Below, in pieces: positions 39,587 through 49,198 of a stretch of DNA of 64,000 bases. Location: the NCBI RefSeq assembly GCF_000013605.1, contig NC_007908.1, forward strand, positions 1,302,001 through 1,366,000. The letters run 5' to 3'. Under the pieces are notes generated by a model, which saw nothing but the letters and a program-made list of their open reading frames with translations, was not told the origin of the DNA and did not search any database. This DNA is from Rhodoferax ferrireducens T118 (GTDB lineage Bacteria; Pseudomonadota; Gammaproteobacteria; Burkholderiales; Burkholderiaceae_C). Within the stretch, counting starts at the first letter, position 1; each line of letters begins with the position of its first letter. Position numbers and translations under genes: made by a program.

Positions 39587-40649
39587 TGAATTAATTATTC
39601 AATCTCATAAAGGGTCTTATGCGGTAAATTTCAATGAATCATTGCTTGATGATGTCACTGAATTATTTGAAAATACACCGCATTTTTTGATTGATGCAAA
39701 CGTCGCGCGCTTGTACAAGATTGAACTCGCATCTGTTATCAATCACCCCAAAGTGATCGTGATAGAGGCTACCGAAGAAAATAAATCGATTGAGCGTGTC
39801 ATACCCGTCATTGCGCGACTGGTTGCAAACAAAGCACGACGGGGTGATACCTTAGTCGCTATTGGTGGTGGCATCATTCAAGATATCACCTGCTTTATTG
39901 CCAGCACTTTATTGCGTGGAATGGCGTGGCGGTTCGTACCAACAACGCTGCTAGCCCAAGCAGACTCTTGCATAGGGTCAAAAAGTTCAATCAATCTGGG
40001 TGCGACCAAAAATATACTTGGCACGTTTAACCCACCAGAAAAGATTCATCTTTGCTCAAAGTTTCTTGATACGCTTGACCAGAAAGACATTTACTCCGGC
40101 GTAGGTGAGATCCTAAAAGTACATGCCATTGCGGGCAAAGAAACTTTTGACCTGCTTGCAGCAACCTATGATCAATTGTTTACTGACCGCGCGGTCTTGC
40201 GGCGCTACATTGGTTCTGCACTTCGCATCAAGCAAAAGTACATCGAATTAGATGAATTTGACCGAGGCATCCGCAATATTTTTAACTACGGACACAGTTT
40301 TGGCCACGCCATTGAGTCTGCAACAAACTTTGGTGTACCCCACGGCATAGCTGTGGCCATGGGTATGGATATGGCTAACGCTATAGCAAGTGGCAGAGGA
40401 TTAACATCCATTGAAACCTATCAGCGGATGCATGGTGTTTTGAAGAAAAACTACGCCAGTTATGCTAGTGCCAATATTCAAACTGATGCCCTAATGACAG
40501 CACTCATGAAAGACAAAAAGAACACAGCTACTCAACTTGTGCTCATCCTCCCGATAGGCAATGACGCAGAAATTCAGCGTGTAGAAGTTGTGGCCGATGA
40601 ACAATTTGGCGATCAGTGTGAAGTTTTTCTGAAGGCGCTGAACAAATGA
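39579..40649 (+). CDS. 3-dehydroquinate synthase-like sugar phosphate cyclase
   Basis: A 356-residue protein starting at GTG 39579, with GATGGGGGG 8 bp upstream; the longer open frame upstream is an overlap with the SDR gene. Motifs are those of the AroB/EEVS cyclase superfamily: AIGGGIIQD, PTTLLAQADSCIGSKSSINL, KNILGTFNPP, GEILKVHAI and the zinc ligands in NYGHSFGHAIES. In this polysaccharide setting, next to a GmhA-like isomerase, it is unlikely to be shikimate AroB. It may form a cyclitol or act on a sedoheptulose- or similar phosphate. Exact product unknown. Confidence 0.83.
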   Translation: MSDELIIQSHKGSYAVNFNESLLDDVTELFENTPHFLIDANVARLYKIELASVINHPKVIVIEATEENKSIERVIPVIARLVANKARRGDTLVAIGGGIIQDITCFIASTLLRGMAWRFVPTTLLAQADSCIGSKSSINLGATKNILGTFNPPEKIHLCSKFLDTLDQKDIYSGVGEILKVHAIAGKETFDLLAATYDQLFTDRAVLRRYIGSALRIKQKYIELDEFDRGIRNIFNYGHSFGHAIESATNFGVPHGIAVAMGMDMANAIASGRGLTSIETYQRMHGVLKKNYASYASANIQTDALMTALMKDKKNTATQLVLILPIGNDAEIQRVEVVADEQFGDQCEVFLKALNK

Positions 40650-41578
40650 ACAACACCGATAAAGTTGCAGTTTGCTCACGCTCATTCTCCAAAAATCCAG
40701 TACTCCGTGCCGAGTTGCTTGCACGCTATAGTCAGGTTACCTTTAATGATAGCGGCCAGCAATACGAAGGCGACGCATTGGTGGCTTTCCTGCGCGGGCA
40801 TGACAAGGCGATCACCGCCCTGGAGAAAATCGATCATGCTGTTTTATCCCAATTGCCTGACTTAAAAGTGATTGGCAAATATGGGGTCGGCCTTGACATG
40901 ATTGATATGGCGGCCATGCGTCATTTTGGCAAGCGCTTTGGTTGGACTGGTGGGGTAAATCGGCGATCAGTGTCAGAGCTGGTAATCTCATTCGCAGTAG
41001 CCATGCTGCGGCATGTGCCCGCAGCACAAAAAGAGGTGTTGGCCGGCACTTGGCGGCAGCATGTAGGCGGCTTGTTGTCGGGTCGCACGGTTGGCATTGT
41101 CGGCTGTGGCTTTGTTGGAAAAGATTTGATTGAATTGCTTCAGCCCTGGGGCTGCACTGTGCTTGCGCATGACATACTTGACTTCCCCGAGTTTTACAAA
41201 CGCCATTCCGTTGTACCAGTTGGTTTGGATGAGCTGCTGCAAAAGTCTGATGTGGTGTCGCTCCATTTGCCGTTGAATGACTCTACTTCTAACATGCTTT
41301 CAGCAGAAAAACTTCAGTTACTAAAATCAACCTCAATATTGATTAACGCTGCCAGGGGTGGCATTGTTGATGAAAGTGCTTTAAAGGCTATGCTTATAGA
41401 AAAACGTCTGGCTGCGGCTGCCTTTGACGTTTTTTCAGTAGAGCCGCCAGAGGATCGTGAACTTGTCGCACTTCCTAACTTCCTAGTGACACCACATATT
41501 GGGGGGAGCGCAGAAGAGGCGATTATTGCCATGGGACGTGCTGCCATTGATGGGCTGGATACAAATGACATACCATAA
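40646..41578 (+). CDS. D-isomer-specific 2-hydroxyacid dehydrogenase
   Basis: A 310-residue protein of the phosphoglycerate dehydrogenase family. The NAD loop is in VGIVGCGFVGKDLIELL; catalytic Arg, Glu and His are in NAARGGIVDE, VEPPEDREL and TPHIGGSAEEA. It starts within the stop of the cyclase gene (ATGA), so it belongs to the same pathway. It would interconvert a 2-keto and 2-hydroxy acid. Confidence 0.87.
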   Translation: MNNTDKVAVCSRSFSKNPVLRAELLARYSQVTFNDSGQQYEGDALVAFLRGHDKAITALEKIDHAVLSQLPDLKVIGKYGVGLDMIDMAAMRHFGKRFGWTGGVNRRSVSELVISFAVAMLRHVPAAQKEVLAGTWRQHVGGLLSGRTVGIVGCGFVGKDLIELLQPWGCTVLAHDILDFPEFYKRHSVVPVGLDELLQKSDVVSLHLPLNDSTSNMLSAEKLQLLKSTSILINAARGGIVDESALKAMLIEKRLAAAAFDVFSVEPPEDRELVALPNFLVTPHIGGSAEEAIIAMGRAAIDGLDTNDIP

Positions 41579-41627
41579 TGATCAGCACATTACCCTCGCG
41601 GGTATACCATGAGGTAAAAATATTTAT

Positions 41628-42113
41628 ATGGGGAAAGCAATATTTAATTGGTTTATTCGTCACACTCAACGGGTTGTGTGGGTTCTCGCGAGTGCATATG
41701 GATTTCGAATCGATAGGTCAGGTTTCGCGTACGGTCAACACCCTCTCGTCTTTGATGGCGGCGATGATCAACTGAAGCATCAAGTACCACGCTCTTGTTA
41801 CTTTAATACTCGAAGCGGATCAATTACCGTAGGTGAAAATACTGTTTTTGGTGAAGATGTTAAGGTTCTTACAGGGAAACACTCCAGCATTCGGGAATCA
41901 GAGCAGCAAGGGATACCTCTTCACTTTGTTCCTGATAATGGTAGAGATATTTCAATTGGCAAGGGTTGTTATATCGGAAGTGGTGCCATATTAATTGGGC
42001 CGATTGCTATAGGTGATTTTACTGTGGTTGGAGCCGGCTCGGTTGTTACAAAAAGTTTTCCAGCTCGAGTATTTGTAGCTGGTAATCCTGCCAAAGTTAT
42101 AAGACAAATTTAA
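41628..42113 (+). CDS. hexapeptide-repeat acyltransferase
   Basis: A 161-residue left-handed beta-helix protein. Hexapeptide coils start near residue 65 (ITVGENTVFGEDVKVL) and end in VVGAGSVVTKSFPARVFVAGNPAKVIRQI. It probably O- or N-acetylates a sugar of the repeat unit. The N terminus is short and without a good ribosome-binding site, so the start is approximate. Confidence 0.8.
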   Translation: MGKAIFNWFIRHTQRVVWVLASAYGFRIDRSGFAYGQHPLVFDGGDDQLKHQVPRSCYFNTRSGSITVGENTVFGEDVKVLTGKHSSIRESEQQGIPLHFVPDNGRDISIGKGCYIGSGAILIGPIAIGDFTVVGAGSVVTKSFPARVFVAGNPAKVIRQI

Positions 42114-42137
42114 TTATTAAGACTTAGGTTGCATATT

Positions 42138-42911
42138 ATGAAAGTTCTTTTACTTGCAGGTGGCATGGGTACAAGATTATCTGAAGAAACAGATATTCGA
42201 CCAAAGCCCATGGTTGAAATTGGTGGTCGGCCACTGCTTTGGCATATTATGAAACTGTATTCCCGGTATGGGCACAATGACTTTGTTGTGCTTTTGGGCT
42301 ACAAGGGTTATCACATAAAAGAATACTTTGCTAATTATTTTTTGCATCAAAGTGATGTAACCATCGACTTGGCGACAAATAAGTTGGAAGTTCACAGTAA
42401 TAACAGCGAACCATGGCGCATCACCTTGCTAGACACCGGCCCAGATACGATGACCGGTGGACGCATCTGGCGCGCTAAGGACTTTGTTGCTAACGATCCA
42501 TTCATGCTGACATATGGTGACGGTGTGTGTGATGTTGATATGGATGCCCTGTTGGCATTTCATCGACAACACGGAGGGGCGTTGACCATGACCTCGGTAC
42601 AGCCTGATGGCCGTTTTGGCACCTTTGCATCAGATGAGCGCGGTGCTGTCTCACGGTTTTTGGAAAAACCACGGGGTGATGGTTCGTGGATAAATGGTGG
42701 ATTTTTTGTTTGTGAGCCACGGGTGCTTGACTACATCACGCTGGGTGATGCAACAATTTTCGAGCGTGAGCCTTTGCAGAATCTGGCCAACGATGGTGAG
42801 TTGTTTACCTATAAACACCCTGGGTTTTGGAAGTGCATGGACACACTACGTGACAAGTTGGATTTGAATGCGCTGTGGCAATCTGGCGACGCGCCTTGGA
42901 AGACTTGGTAA
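42138..42911 (+). CDS. rfbF: glucose-1-phosphate cytidylyltransferase
   Basis: A 257-residue nucleotidyltransferase of expected length. It has LLLAGGMGTRLSEETDIRPKPMVEIGG, the RfbF hallmark, and ends in KCMDTLRDK. It makes CDP-glucose. The ATG at 42138 is chosen over a TTG at 42129. It is 8 bp ahead of rfbG. Confidence 0.95.
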   Translation: MKVLLLAGGMGTRLSEETDIRPKPMVEIGGRPLLWHIMKLYSRYGHNDFVVLLGYKGYHIKEYFANYFLHQSDVTIDLATNKLEVHSNNSEPWRITLLDTGPDTMTGGRIWRAKDFVANDPFMLTYGDGVCDVDMDALLAFHRQHGGALTMTSVQPDGRFGTFASDERGAVSRFLEKPRGDGSWINGGFFVCEPRVLDYITLGDATIFEREPLQNLANDGELFTYKHPGFWKCMDTLRDKLDLNALWQSGDAPWKTW

Positions 42912-42919
42912 GGAATTGA

Positions 42920-44023
42920 ATGTTTGCAAATGTTTATAAAGAGAAGAAGGTGCTCATCACCGGGCACACAGGCTTCAAGGGTAGCTGGTTGACAGCTTGG
43001 CTACTCAAGCTTGGTGCGCAGGTTGTCGGCTATTCAAAAGATATACCGACCACGCCCGCTATGTTTTCAGAGCTCAATTTAGCGGGCAAAATTCGGCATG
43101 TTGTGGGGGATGTCCGCGATTTGCCAGCCCTGCACCAAGTGATTATGCAAGAGCGACCAGACTTTGTGTTTCACTTGGCAGCGCAGGCGATTGTTTCTAC
43201 GTCTTACGCTGACCCCGTTGAAACGATGACCACTAACGTGATTGGCACGATGAATGTGCTTGAGGCTTTGCGCGGGGTTGACTTTGCCTGTGTTGCCATT
43301 TTGATAACCAGCGACAAGTGTTATGACAATGTGGAGTGGGTTTGGGGCTATCGTGAGACGGATGCAGTAGGCGGTAAAGATATTTACAGTGGCTCTAAAG
43401 GGGCGGCAGAGCTGGTCATCAAATCTTATTTGAATTCATTCTTTCAGGATGGCAAGAGTCAAGTCCGAATCGGTATTGGCCGCGCTGGTAATGTGATTGG
43501 TGGTGGTGACTGGGCGCGCGATCGCATTGTGGCGGACATCATGCGCGCTTGGCACGAGGACAGAACGGTTGAGATCCGCAGCCCCAACGCAACCCGCCCC
43601 TGGCAGCATGTGCTGGAGCCCTTAAGTGGTTATCTCACTCTGGGCATGCACCTACATCAATCAGCCAAGCTGCATGGTGAGGCGTTTAATTTTGGCCCGC
43701 GAGCAGAACAGAATCGAACTGTCGTGGACTTGTTAACTGACCTAAGTCAACGGTGGGGCTTCACTGACCCGACAAGAGCGTATCAAGTGACTGGCAACAT
43801 TCCGTTTTACGAGGCAAGTTTGCTCAAGCTTAACTGCGACAAAGCCTTGTTTCATTTGAAGTGGGAACCGAACTTGGTTTACCCACAGACAATCGGCTTT
43901 ATCGGCGATTGGTACCGCGCATTTTATAAGGAACAAGCGGATATGCTGGAAGTAACGTTGCGACAAATTGGACTCTATGAAGAAATTGCGGTCAAAGAAA
44001 TGAAAGTGTGGGCAGTGCAATGA
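42920..44023 (+). CDS. rfbG: CDP-glucose 4,6-dehydratase
   Basis: A 367-residue extended SDR. It shows ITGHTGFKGSWLTAWLLKLG, HLAAQAIVSTSYADPVET, a TSDKCYDN segment in place of the usual TSD motif, and YSGSKGAAEL with the catalytic Tyr and Lys. It turns CDP-glucose into CDP-4-keto-6-deoxyglucose. AAGGA just ahead fixes the start. Confidence 0.94.
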   Translation: MFANVYKEKKVLITGHTGFKGSWLTAWLLKLGAQVVGYSKDIPTTPAMFSELNLAGKIRHVVGDVRDLPALHQVIMQERPDFVFHLAAQAIVSTSYADPVETMTTNVIGTMNVLEALRGVDFACVAILITSDKCYDNVEWVWGYRETDAVGGKDIYSGSKGAAELVIKSYLNSFFQDGKSQVRIGIGRAGNVIGGGDWARDRIVADIMRAWHEDRTVEIRSPNATRPWQHVLEPLSGYLTLGMHLHQSAKLHGEAFNFGPRAEQNRTVVDLLTDLSQRWGFTDPTRAYQVTGNIPFYEASLLKLNCDKALFHLKWEPNLVYPQTIGFIGDWYRAFYKEQADMLEVTLRQIGLYEEIAVKEMKVWAVQ

Positions 44024-44445
44024 TTGATGGAGTTTTATTGACGCCGTTAAAGCGCGTTTACCACCCCAGTGGTGACATTCTTCACGCCATGAAAGCCAGC
44101 TCGCCCGGCTTTCATGGTTTTGGCGAGGCGTATTTTTCTTTAATAAAAAAAGACTTTATCAAGGGTTGGAAGCGTCACAATCGGCTGACTTTAAATCTGA
44201 TTGTGCCGGTAGGGTCGATACGATTTGTAATTTGTGATGACCGTTATAAAGAAAATAATACGCCTGAGTTTCTCGATGTAATTATTGATAAAGATAACTA
44301 TGTGCGTCTGACAATTCCACCAGGAGTTTGGGTTTGTTTTAAAGGTTTGGAAGAAACGAACCTACTGATGAATATTATCGCTGAAGAGCACGACATGGCG
44401 GAGTCGGATAATATTCCGCTTGAGGCTATAAACTTTTCTTTTTAA
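44020..44445 (+). CDS. RmlC-like sugar epimerase (cupin)
   Basis: A 141-residue cupin with SSPGFHGFGEAYFSLI, KGWKRHNRLTLNLIVPVG and IPPGVWVCFKGL, a compact relative of dTDP-4-dehydrorhamnose 3,5-epimerase. Its place directly after rfbG (ATGA overlap) suggests it epimerises CDP-4-keto-6-deoxyglucose. The exact epimer is not readable. Confidence 0.78.
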   Translation: MIDGVLLTPLKRVYHPSGDILHAMKASSPGFHGFGEAYFSLIKKDFIKGWKRHNRLTLNLIVPVGSIRFVICDDRYKENNTPEFLDVIIDKDNYVRLTIPPGVWVCFKGLEETNLLMNIIAEEHDMAESDNIPLEAINFSF

Positions 44446-44460
44446 TGATTTGAAAAATAA

Positions 44461-45579
44461 ATGAATACTGTAAGATTATCAAAATCATGCGTAGGTCAAG
44501 AAGAAAAAGATGCCGTTTGCCGTGTTATTGATGCTGGTTACCTTGGAATGGGCAAAGATGTACAGCTTTTTGAAGAGGAAATAGCTGATTATCTAGGCAC
44601 TGAATTAGAGGTGATTTGCGTTAATACGGGTACCGCTGCACTTCACTTGGCTTTACTTTGCCTTGATATTGGCTCAGGTGATGAGGTCTTAGTACCCAGC
44701 ATTACTTACGTAGCATCTTTTCAAGCGATAGCTGCCACTGGTGCCAAACCAATAGCGTGCGACGTAACCGCTGATAGAGTATTTATCGACCTAGAAGATG
44801 CAGCAAAGCGATTGACGAAACGTACCAAGGCAATCATGCCCGTTCACTATGCCAGCGATAGCCAGAGTATGGATGCTGTGTATGCATTTGCGGCAATCCA
44901 TGGTTTGCGCGTCGTTGAAGATGCAGCTCATGCTTTTGGTTGCGTTCGTCATGGCGCAAGGGTTGGGACGGTTGGTGACGTTATTTGCTTTAGTTTCGAT
45001 GGGATTAAGAATATTACGTCTGGTGAAGGCGGCGCAGTTATTACTGGTGATATAGAGCTTGCGCGACGAATTAAAGATGCACGCTTGTTAGGTGTTGAGA
45101 AAGATACCGATAAACGTTACCAAGGTCAACGTAGCTGGAGCCTAGATGTTAAGCACCAAGGCTACCGATACCACATGAGCAATTTGATGGCGGCGATAGG
45201 GAGCGAACAGCTTAAAAAGGTTAACAAATTTAGCGAACACCGGAAAGCCTGTGTTACTCGTTATCGAGCGGGCTTGGCTGGTGTGAAAGGGCTTGCATTT
45301 CTTGATTTAAATTATGCGGATATTGTTTCCCACATCTTTGTGGTTCGCATCACGGATGGGCGGCGAGATCGGCTTATGGAGAGGTTGCGTTCTAAAAAAA
45401 TTGAGTGTGGAATTCACTACATGCCCAATCATTTACTTGATTATTTTAAGACACCTTACTCATTACCAACAGCTGAGATGTTGGGATGCGAACTGCTAAG
45501 CCTGCCACTTCATGCGGACCTATCGTTTGCCGATCAAGATAGGGTAATAGCAGAAGTGCTAAAGTTATTAGCATCTTGA
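44461..45579 (+). CDS. DegT/DnrJ/EryC1/StrS aminotransferase
   Basis: A 372-residue PLP enzyme with Lys183 in CFSFDGIKNITSGEGGA and VVEDAAHAFG. It follows the CDP-sugar genes by 15 bp and likely aminates C-4 of the CDP-4-keto-6-deoxyhexose. It is not the iron-sulfur RfbH type, since it keeps the PLP lysine. Confidence 0.87.
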   Translation: MNTVRLSKSCVGQEEKDAVCRVIDAGYLGMGKDVQLFEEEIADYLGTELEVICVNTGTAALHLALLCLDIGSGDEVLVPSITYVASFQAIAATGAKPIACDVTADRVFIDLEDAAKRLTKRTKAIMPVHYASDSQSMDAVYAFAAIHGLRVVEDAAHAFGCVRHGARVGTVGDVICFSFDGIKNITSGEGGAVITGDIELARRIKDARLLGVEKDTDKRYQGQRSWSLDVKHQGYRYHMSNLMAAIGSEQLKKVNKFSEHRKACVTRYRAGLAGVKGLAFLDLNYADIVSHIFVVRITDGRRDRLMERLRSKKIECGIHYMPNHLLDYFKTPYSLPTAEMLGCELLSLPLHADLSFADQDRVIAEVLKLLAS

Positions 45580-45653
45580 TTGTCATAATTTCATGCAGCT
45601 GCTGGGTATTTTAGATATATTAAATCTGATACAAAACAAACTAAGACAGTCTT

Positions 45654-46676
45654 TTGTTTATTTGCTTGAGTAAGTTTACATTGAAAATAATTGATTTAAG
45701 TGGGTACATGTTTTCCGGCAAATCGGCGGTTAGTGATATTTTGCGTGAATTTGATGGCATTCAAGTTCCAAACTACCGTGTTGAATTTGATTTGTTGAGA
45801 ATGCCTGGCGGCATGATTGATCTGAAACATGCAGTTATGGATTGGTCGCCGGTAAGAACCTATGGAGCAGTTCGTCGGTTTGACAAGTTGGTCAACATGC
45901 TTGCACTTTCTCCACGTTTTCCGGGAAAATTATATAAAACCGGATTTGGGTACACCCAGCACTATCCTAATATACTGCGCCTGAAAGACGAGTTTCTTCG
46001 GTCAATCATAGCAGTTCAATGGGACACGCCATGGCCTTATGCTGATATTGATGATGGCCCAATAGATACGTTCGTGCGGAAAATCTGCAGCAAGCTGTCC
46101 ATAAGCAAATCAAGGAAATACTTCTTGGTGGACAAGGAAAAGTTTATACCAGCTTCGCAAAAATTTATCCAGGGTTTGTTAATAAATAGCATTGCCAATG
46201 ATCAACCCAGTGTCGTAGTTACACACAATGCGTTGGAGCCTTTCTTGCCGGGGAGGAATCTTGATCTTCTGGGTGATGATGCCGTCTGTATTGTTGTTGA
46301 TCGCGATCCCAGAGATATATATGCGACTGCAATAACCAGTCAGGTAGGATTTAACGACAACCTGCGATTTTACCGCCGTATTGCGGGAGCACATGATGTT
46401 GAGGTATTTATAAAAAGATACCTAATATATCGTAAAAATATTAATTTTGATGATAGGCGTGTGCTTAGATTGAACTTCAGGGATCTTGTTTTGGATTACA
46501 ACCAGTCGTTACAGGAAATTTGCGACTTCTCTGGATTGGAACTGACGCAACAAATCCGCAAACGCCAATTTTTTAATCCAGATAATTCGAGAAATAATAT
46601 CGATATCTGGAAACAGGCGTCATTGAATTCATATTCAGAGGATTTCTCCAGAATTGAGACTGAGTGCCATGCGTAA
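45654..46676 (+). CDS. sulfotransferase-like P-loop protein
   Basis: A 340-residue protein. LSGYMFSGKSAVSDIL near the start is a phosphosulfate-binding-loop type P-loop and VVDRDPRDIYAT resembles the 3'-phosphate site (the R-D-P-R-D motif) of sulfotransferases. It may sulfate the polysaccharide or be a relative. The start is unclear: TTG at 45654 or 45681, or an inner ATG. AT-rich composition marks the beginning of a foreign-looking block. Confidence 0.65.
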   Translation: MFICLSKFTLKIIDLSGYMFSGKSAVSDILREFDGIQVPNYRVEFDLLRMPGGMIDLKHAVMDWSPVRTYGAVRRFDKLVNMLALSPRFPGKLYKTGFGYTQHYPNILRLKDEFLRSIIAVQWDTPWPYADIDDGPIDTFVRKICSKLSISKSRKYFLVDKEKFIPASQKFIQGLLINSIANDQPSVVVTHNALEPFLPGRNLDLLGDDAVCIVVDRDPRDIYATAITSQVGFNDNLRFYRRIAGAHDVEVFIKRYLIYRKNINFDDRRVLRLNFRDLVLDYNQSLQEICDFSGLELTQQIRKRQFFNPDNSRNNIDIWKQASLNSYSEDFSRIETECHA

Positions 46677-47907
46677 AATAATATTTTATTTTCCTTATAA
46701 AGGAATTGGTGGCGTTTCATTATTGTTTCAAAGATTATCTGATTTATTAGCTAAAGATCGTGATGTTTTTCTCGTAGATTTCCGAGATGGATTTATGGGG
46801 AAATCGGTACCGGATGGGGTGAATTTCATAGATTTTGAATTGGTTTCTAAATACCCTGAAAATGCAATTTTAGTTATACAGTCAGTGGCGCCCTGGAATA
46901 TTCTCGACCTCCATAAATTTCCGTCAGATACTCGTGTACTTTTCTGGACTCTTCATCCTTTAAATCTCTACCCATTCATTTTCTCGTTGGAAACATCTAA
47001 TTATCTGAAAGCATTGATCGCAAATTTGCTCTTGCCAATATCATTTTTTCGTAAAAGAAAAATGGCAAAGATAGTTAGGTATCTGGTGTCCAGAAATTCA
47101 TTGATATTCATGGATGGTGAAAACTACAATACGACAGCTAAATTTTTCTCAGATACTAAAATTCAAAAACGCTTGCTACCAATATTTTCAACTCCAGGAA
47201 GAATTATGGATCGAGCACCAGGCAATGTTTTGCGATGTTGCTGGATTGGCAGAGTTGTGGATTTTAAAGTTCATATTCTTCTTCATTTGATAGAAAGACT
47301 GAATGCGGCGGTTTCGAAAATTGGGCCGATAGAGATGATTGTAGTGGGTGACGGGGAAGCTCTTGAGTACCTAAAAAAGGGTTTGAAGAAAATCCACGCT
47401 GTACAGGTAAAATTTTTACAAAATGTACCACCAGTCGAGCTCGATAGCTTTGTGAACGGCAATATTGATGTTCTCTTCGCAATGGGAACCAGCGCTTTAG
47501 AAGGAGCTAGCAGAGCAATTCCGACATTTCTATTGGATTATTCATTTAAACCAATTAAGGGAATTTACAGATTCAGATATTTATTTGATGCTGATGATTA
47601 CTCTTTAGCAGAAGAAATTAATGCTAGTCATTACGAGGATGTATCCTCTCTTGAAGATAATTTACTTAATCTTCGCAGCAACTTTAATGCGATTGGCATG
47701 AAGGGCTATGAATATTGGCAGTTACACTTTTCGCCGCAAGCGATATTAAAGGAATTTCCTAAATATGAGGCGAGTGCGACAGCGACCATTAGCGAGATGA
47801 AAGAACTTGGGTTTCTAAAGGCTGATATTTTATCAAGATTGATTAAAAGTGGCGTCCGAAAGTTTAAAAGAAATATTCCTTCTGTTCATGGATTCGGCGA
47901 AACCTAA
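46669..47907 (+). CDS. GT-B-fold glycosyltransferase-like protein
   Basis: A 412-residue protein. GIGGVSLLFQRLSDLLAKDRDVF opens it; later CCWIGRVVDFKVHILLHLIERL, MIVVGDGEALEYLKK and FAMGTSALEGASRAIPTFLLDYS follow the GT4 pattern, with the glutamate of ALEGAS in the donor site. It overlaps the sulfotransferase-like gene by 8 bp. Acceptor and sugar unknown. Confidence 0.78.
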   Translation: MRKIIFYFPYKGIGGVSLLFQRLSDLLAKDRDVFLVDFRDGFMGKSVPDGVNFIDFELVSKYPENAILVIQSVAPWNILDLHKFPSDTRVLFWTLHPLNLYPFIFSLETSNYLKALIANLLLPISFFRKRKMAKIVRYLVSRNSLIFMDGENYNTTAKFFSDTKIQKRLLPIFSTPGRIMDRAPGNVLRCCWIGRVVDFKVHILLHLIERLNAAVSKIGPIEMIVVGDGEALEYLKKGLKKIHAVQVKFLQNVPPVELDSFVNGNIDVLFAMGTSALEGASRAIPTFLLDYSFKPIKGIYRFRYLFDADDYSLAEEINASHYEDVSSLEDNLLNLRSNFNAIGMKGYEYWQLHFSPQAILKEFPKYEASATATISEMKELGFLKADILSRLIKSGVRKFKRNIPSVHGFGET

Positions 47908-48322
47908 GTGGGTTATGGAGTTAACTATTACTTGTATTAAATAAAATAGTTCTTATTCATACTTGCCACCAATTTGTCTATTGATGTATATCCAATAATT
48001 ATTGGGGCGTAATTGTAAAACGATTTCGTTGTCATTTCTGATATGTAGTTTCTAATAACTGACTGGTGTCGAAAAGCTCGATTCTAGGGAGGCTATATTC
48101 GTTTTCTGCGTTTGTCTGAACAATGCCAACTGAGTCGGCGAGAAAATCCATCGAATGGCGTCATATAAATTGAAGCAGAGGTTTCGCATTCCGACTATAT
48201 GATTCGTTCACACATGAAATTGAAACTTACCATTTTCATGATGCAAAAATATGATATTTTTCAAATGGATCCTTGCTTTTACGACGAATGTGAACGACTA
48301 ATTCAGAGGTGTATTACATATT
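47908..48322. other. 415-bp AT-rich gap with possible coding remnant
   Basis: No intact gene. On the minus strand, near 47953-48060, a frame without a start codon ends in LRPNNYWIYINRQIGGKYE and stop, which looks protein-like. This may be debris of a deleted gene. Confidence 0.3.
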
Positions 48323-49198
48323 ATGACAAATAGTCAGCCGCTAGTATCAGTCATTATTAATTGTTATAATGGCGAAAAATATCTTAAGGGAGCCATTGAT
48401 AGTGTAATTGCTCAGACATATGAAAATTGGGAGATAATATTTTGGGATAACCAGTCGACAGACAATAGCGCCGTAATAGTCAATTCGTACGATGACTCAA
48501 GGATAAAGTATTTTTTTGCACCAGAGCATACTTTGCTGGGTGAAGCTAGAAATAAGGCCGTTGCAAAGGCATCTGGTGAGTGGATCGGTATTTTGGATTG
48601 TGACGATATTTGGTATCAAGACAAATTGAAAAACCAACTTAGAGATGCAGCCAGTGATATTGGCATGATATATACAAGAGCAAGATTCTTGGTTGAAGAA
48701 TCAGGGTTCAAAACTGTCATGGCGAAAAATAAAAGAAATAATTTCTACCCGAGAAGAAAAGAGTTGCCATCTGGAAATATCTTCAATGAGTTATTATATG
48801 ATTGTTTTATACCTCCGCCATCGGCCTTGATTAGAAAAGATATATTTATTAGCGTAGGTGGAATCGACAATTCATTAAGAGTTGCAGAAGACTATGATAT
48901 TTTTTTGAAAATATCTAGAATATCAAATACTCTGGCCATAGATGACGTTTTATGTGAATATAGAATACATAATAATAATATGTCGCATGCTAATTTGGAG
49001 AGATCATTTAGCGAATCAATTGGTTTGGTTAATGGGTACAAAGAATCCATAAACACTGATGTTCATATTGCGTATTGGAAGTTGAAGTATCTAAAAATCC
49101 TATTAAGAGAAGGTAAATATTTGTTGTTTGCTTCAATACTATTGACTTTGAATCCAGTATTTGTCTATAGAGCGCTTAGGCATCGTATTTATGAATAA
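48323..49198 (+). CDS. family 2 glycosyltransferase
   Basis: A 291-residue GT-A protein. It has VSVIINCYNGEKYLKGAIDSVIAQTYENWEII, ILDCDDIWYQDK with the metal-binding aspartates, and a C-terminal helical part. It adds one sugar to the lipid-linked repeat unit. Strongly AT-rich. It overlaps the polymerase gene start by 8 bp. Confidence 0.88.
   Translation: MTNSQPLVSVIINCYNGEKYLKGAIDSVIAQTYENWEIIFWDNQSTDNSAVIVNSYDDSRIKYFFAPEHTLLGEARNKAVAKASGEWIGILDCDDIWYQDKLKNQLRDAASDIGMIYTRARFLVEESGFKTVMAKNKRNNFYPRRKELPSGNIFNELLYDCFIPPPSALIRKDIFISVGGIDNSLRVAEDYDIFLKISRISNTLAIDDVLCEYRIHNNNMSHANLERSFSESIGLVNGYKESINTDVHIAYWKLKYLKILLREGKYLLFASILLTLNPVFVYRALRHRIYE

Noticed and set aside
41578..41775. A 65-codon frame just after the 2-hydroxyacid dehydrogenase
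   Set aside because: It overlaps the acyltransferase gene in another frame, has no family and no ribosome-binding site.
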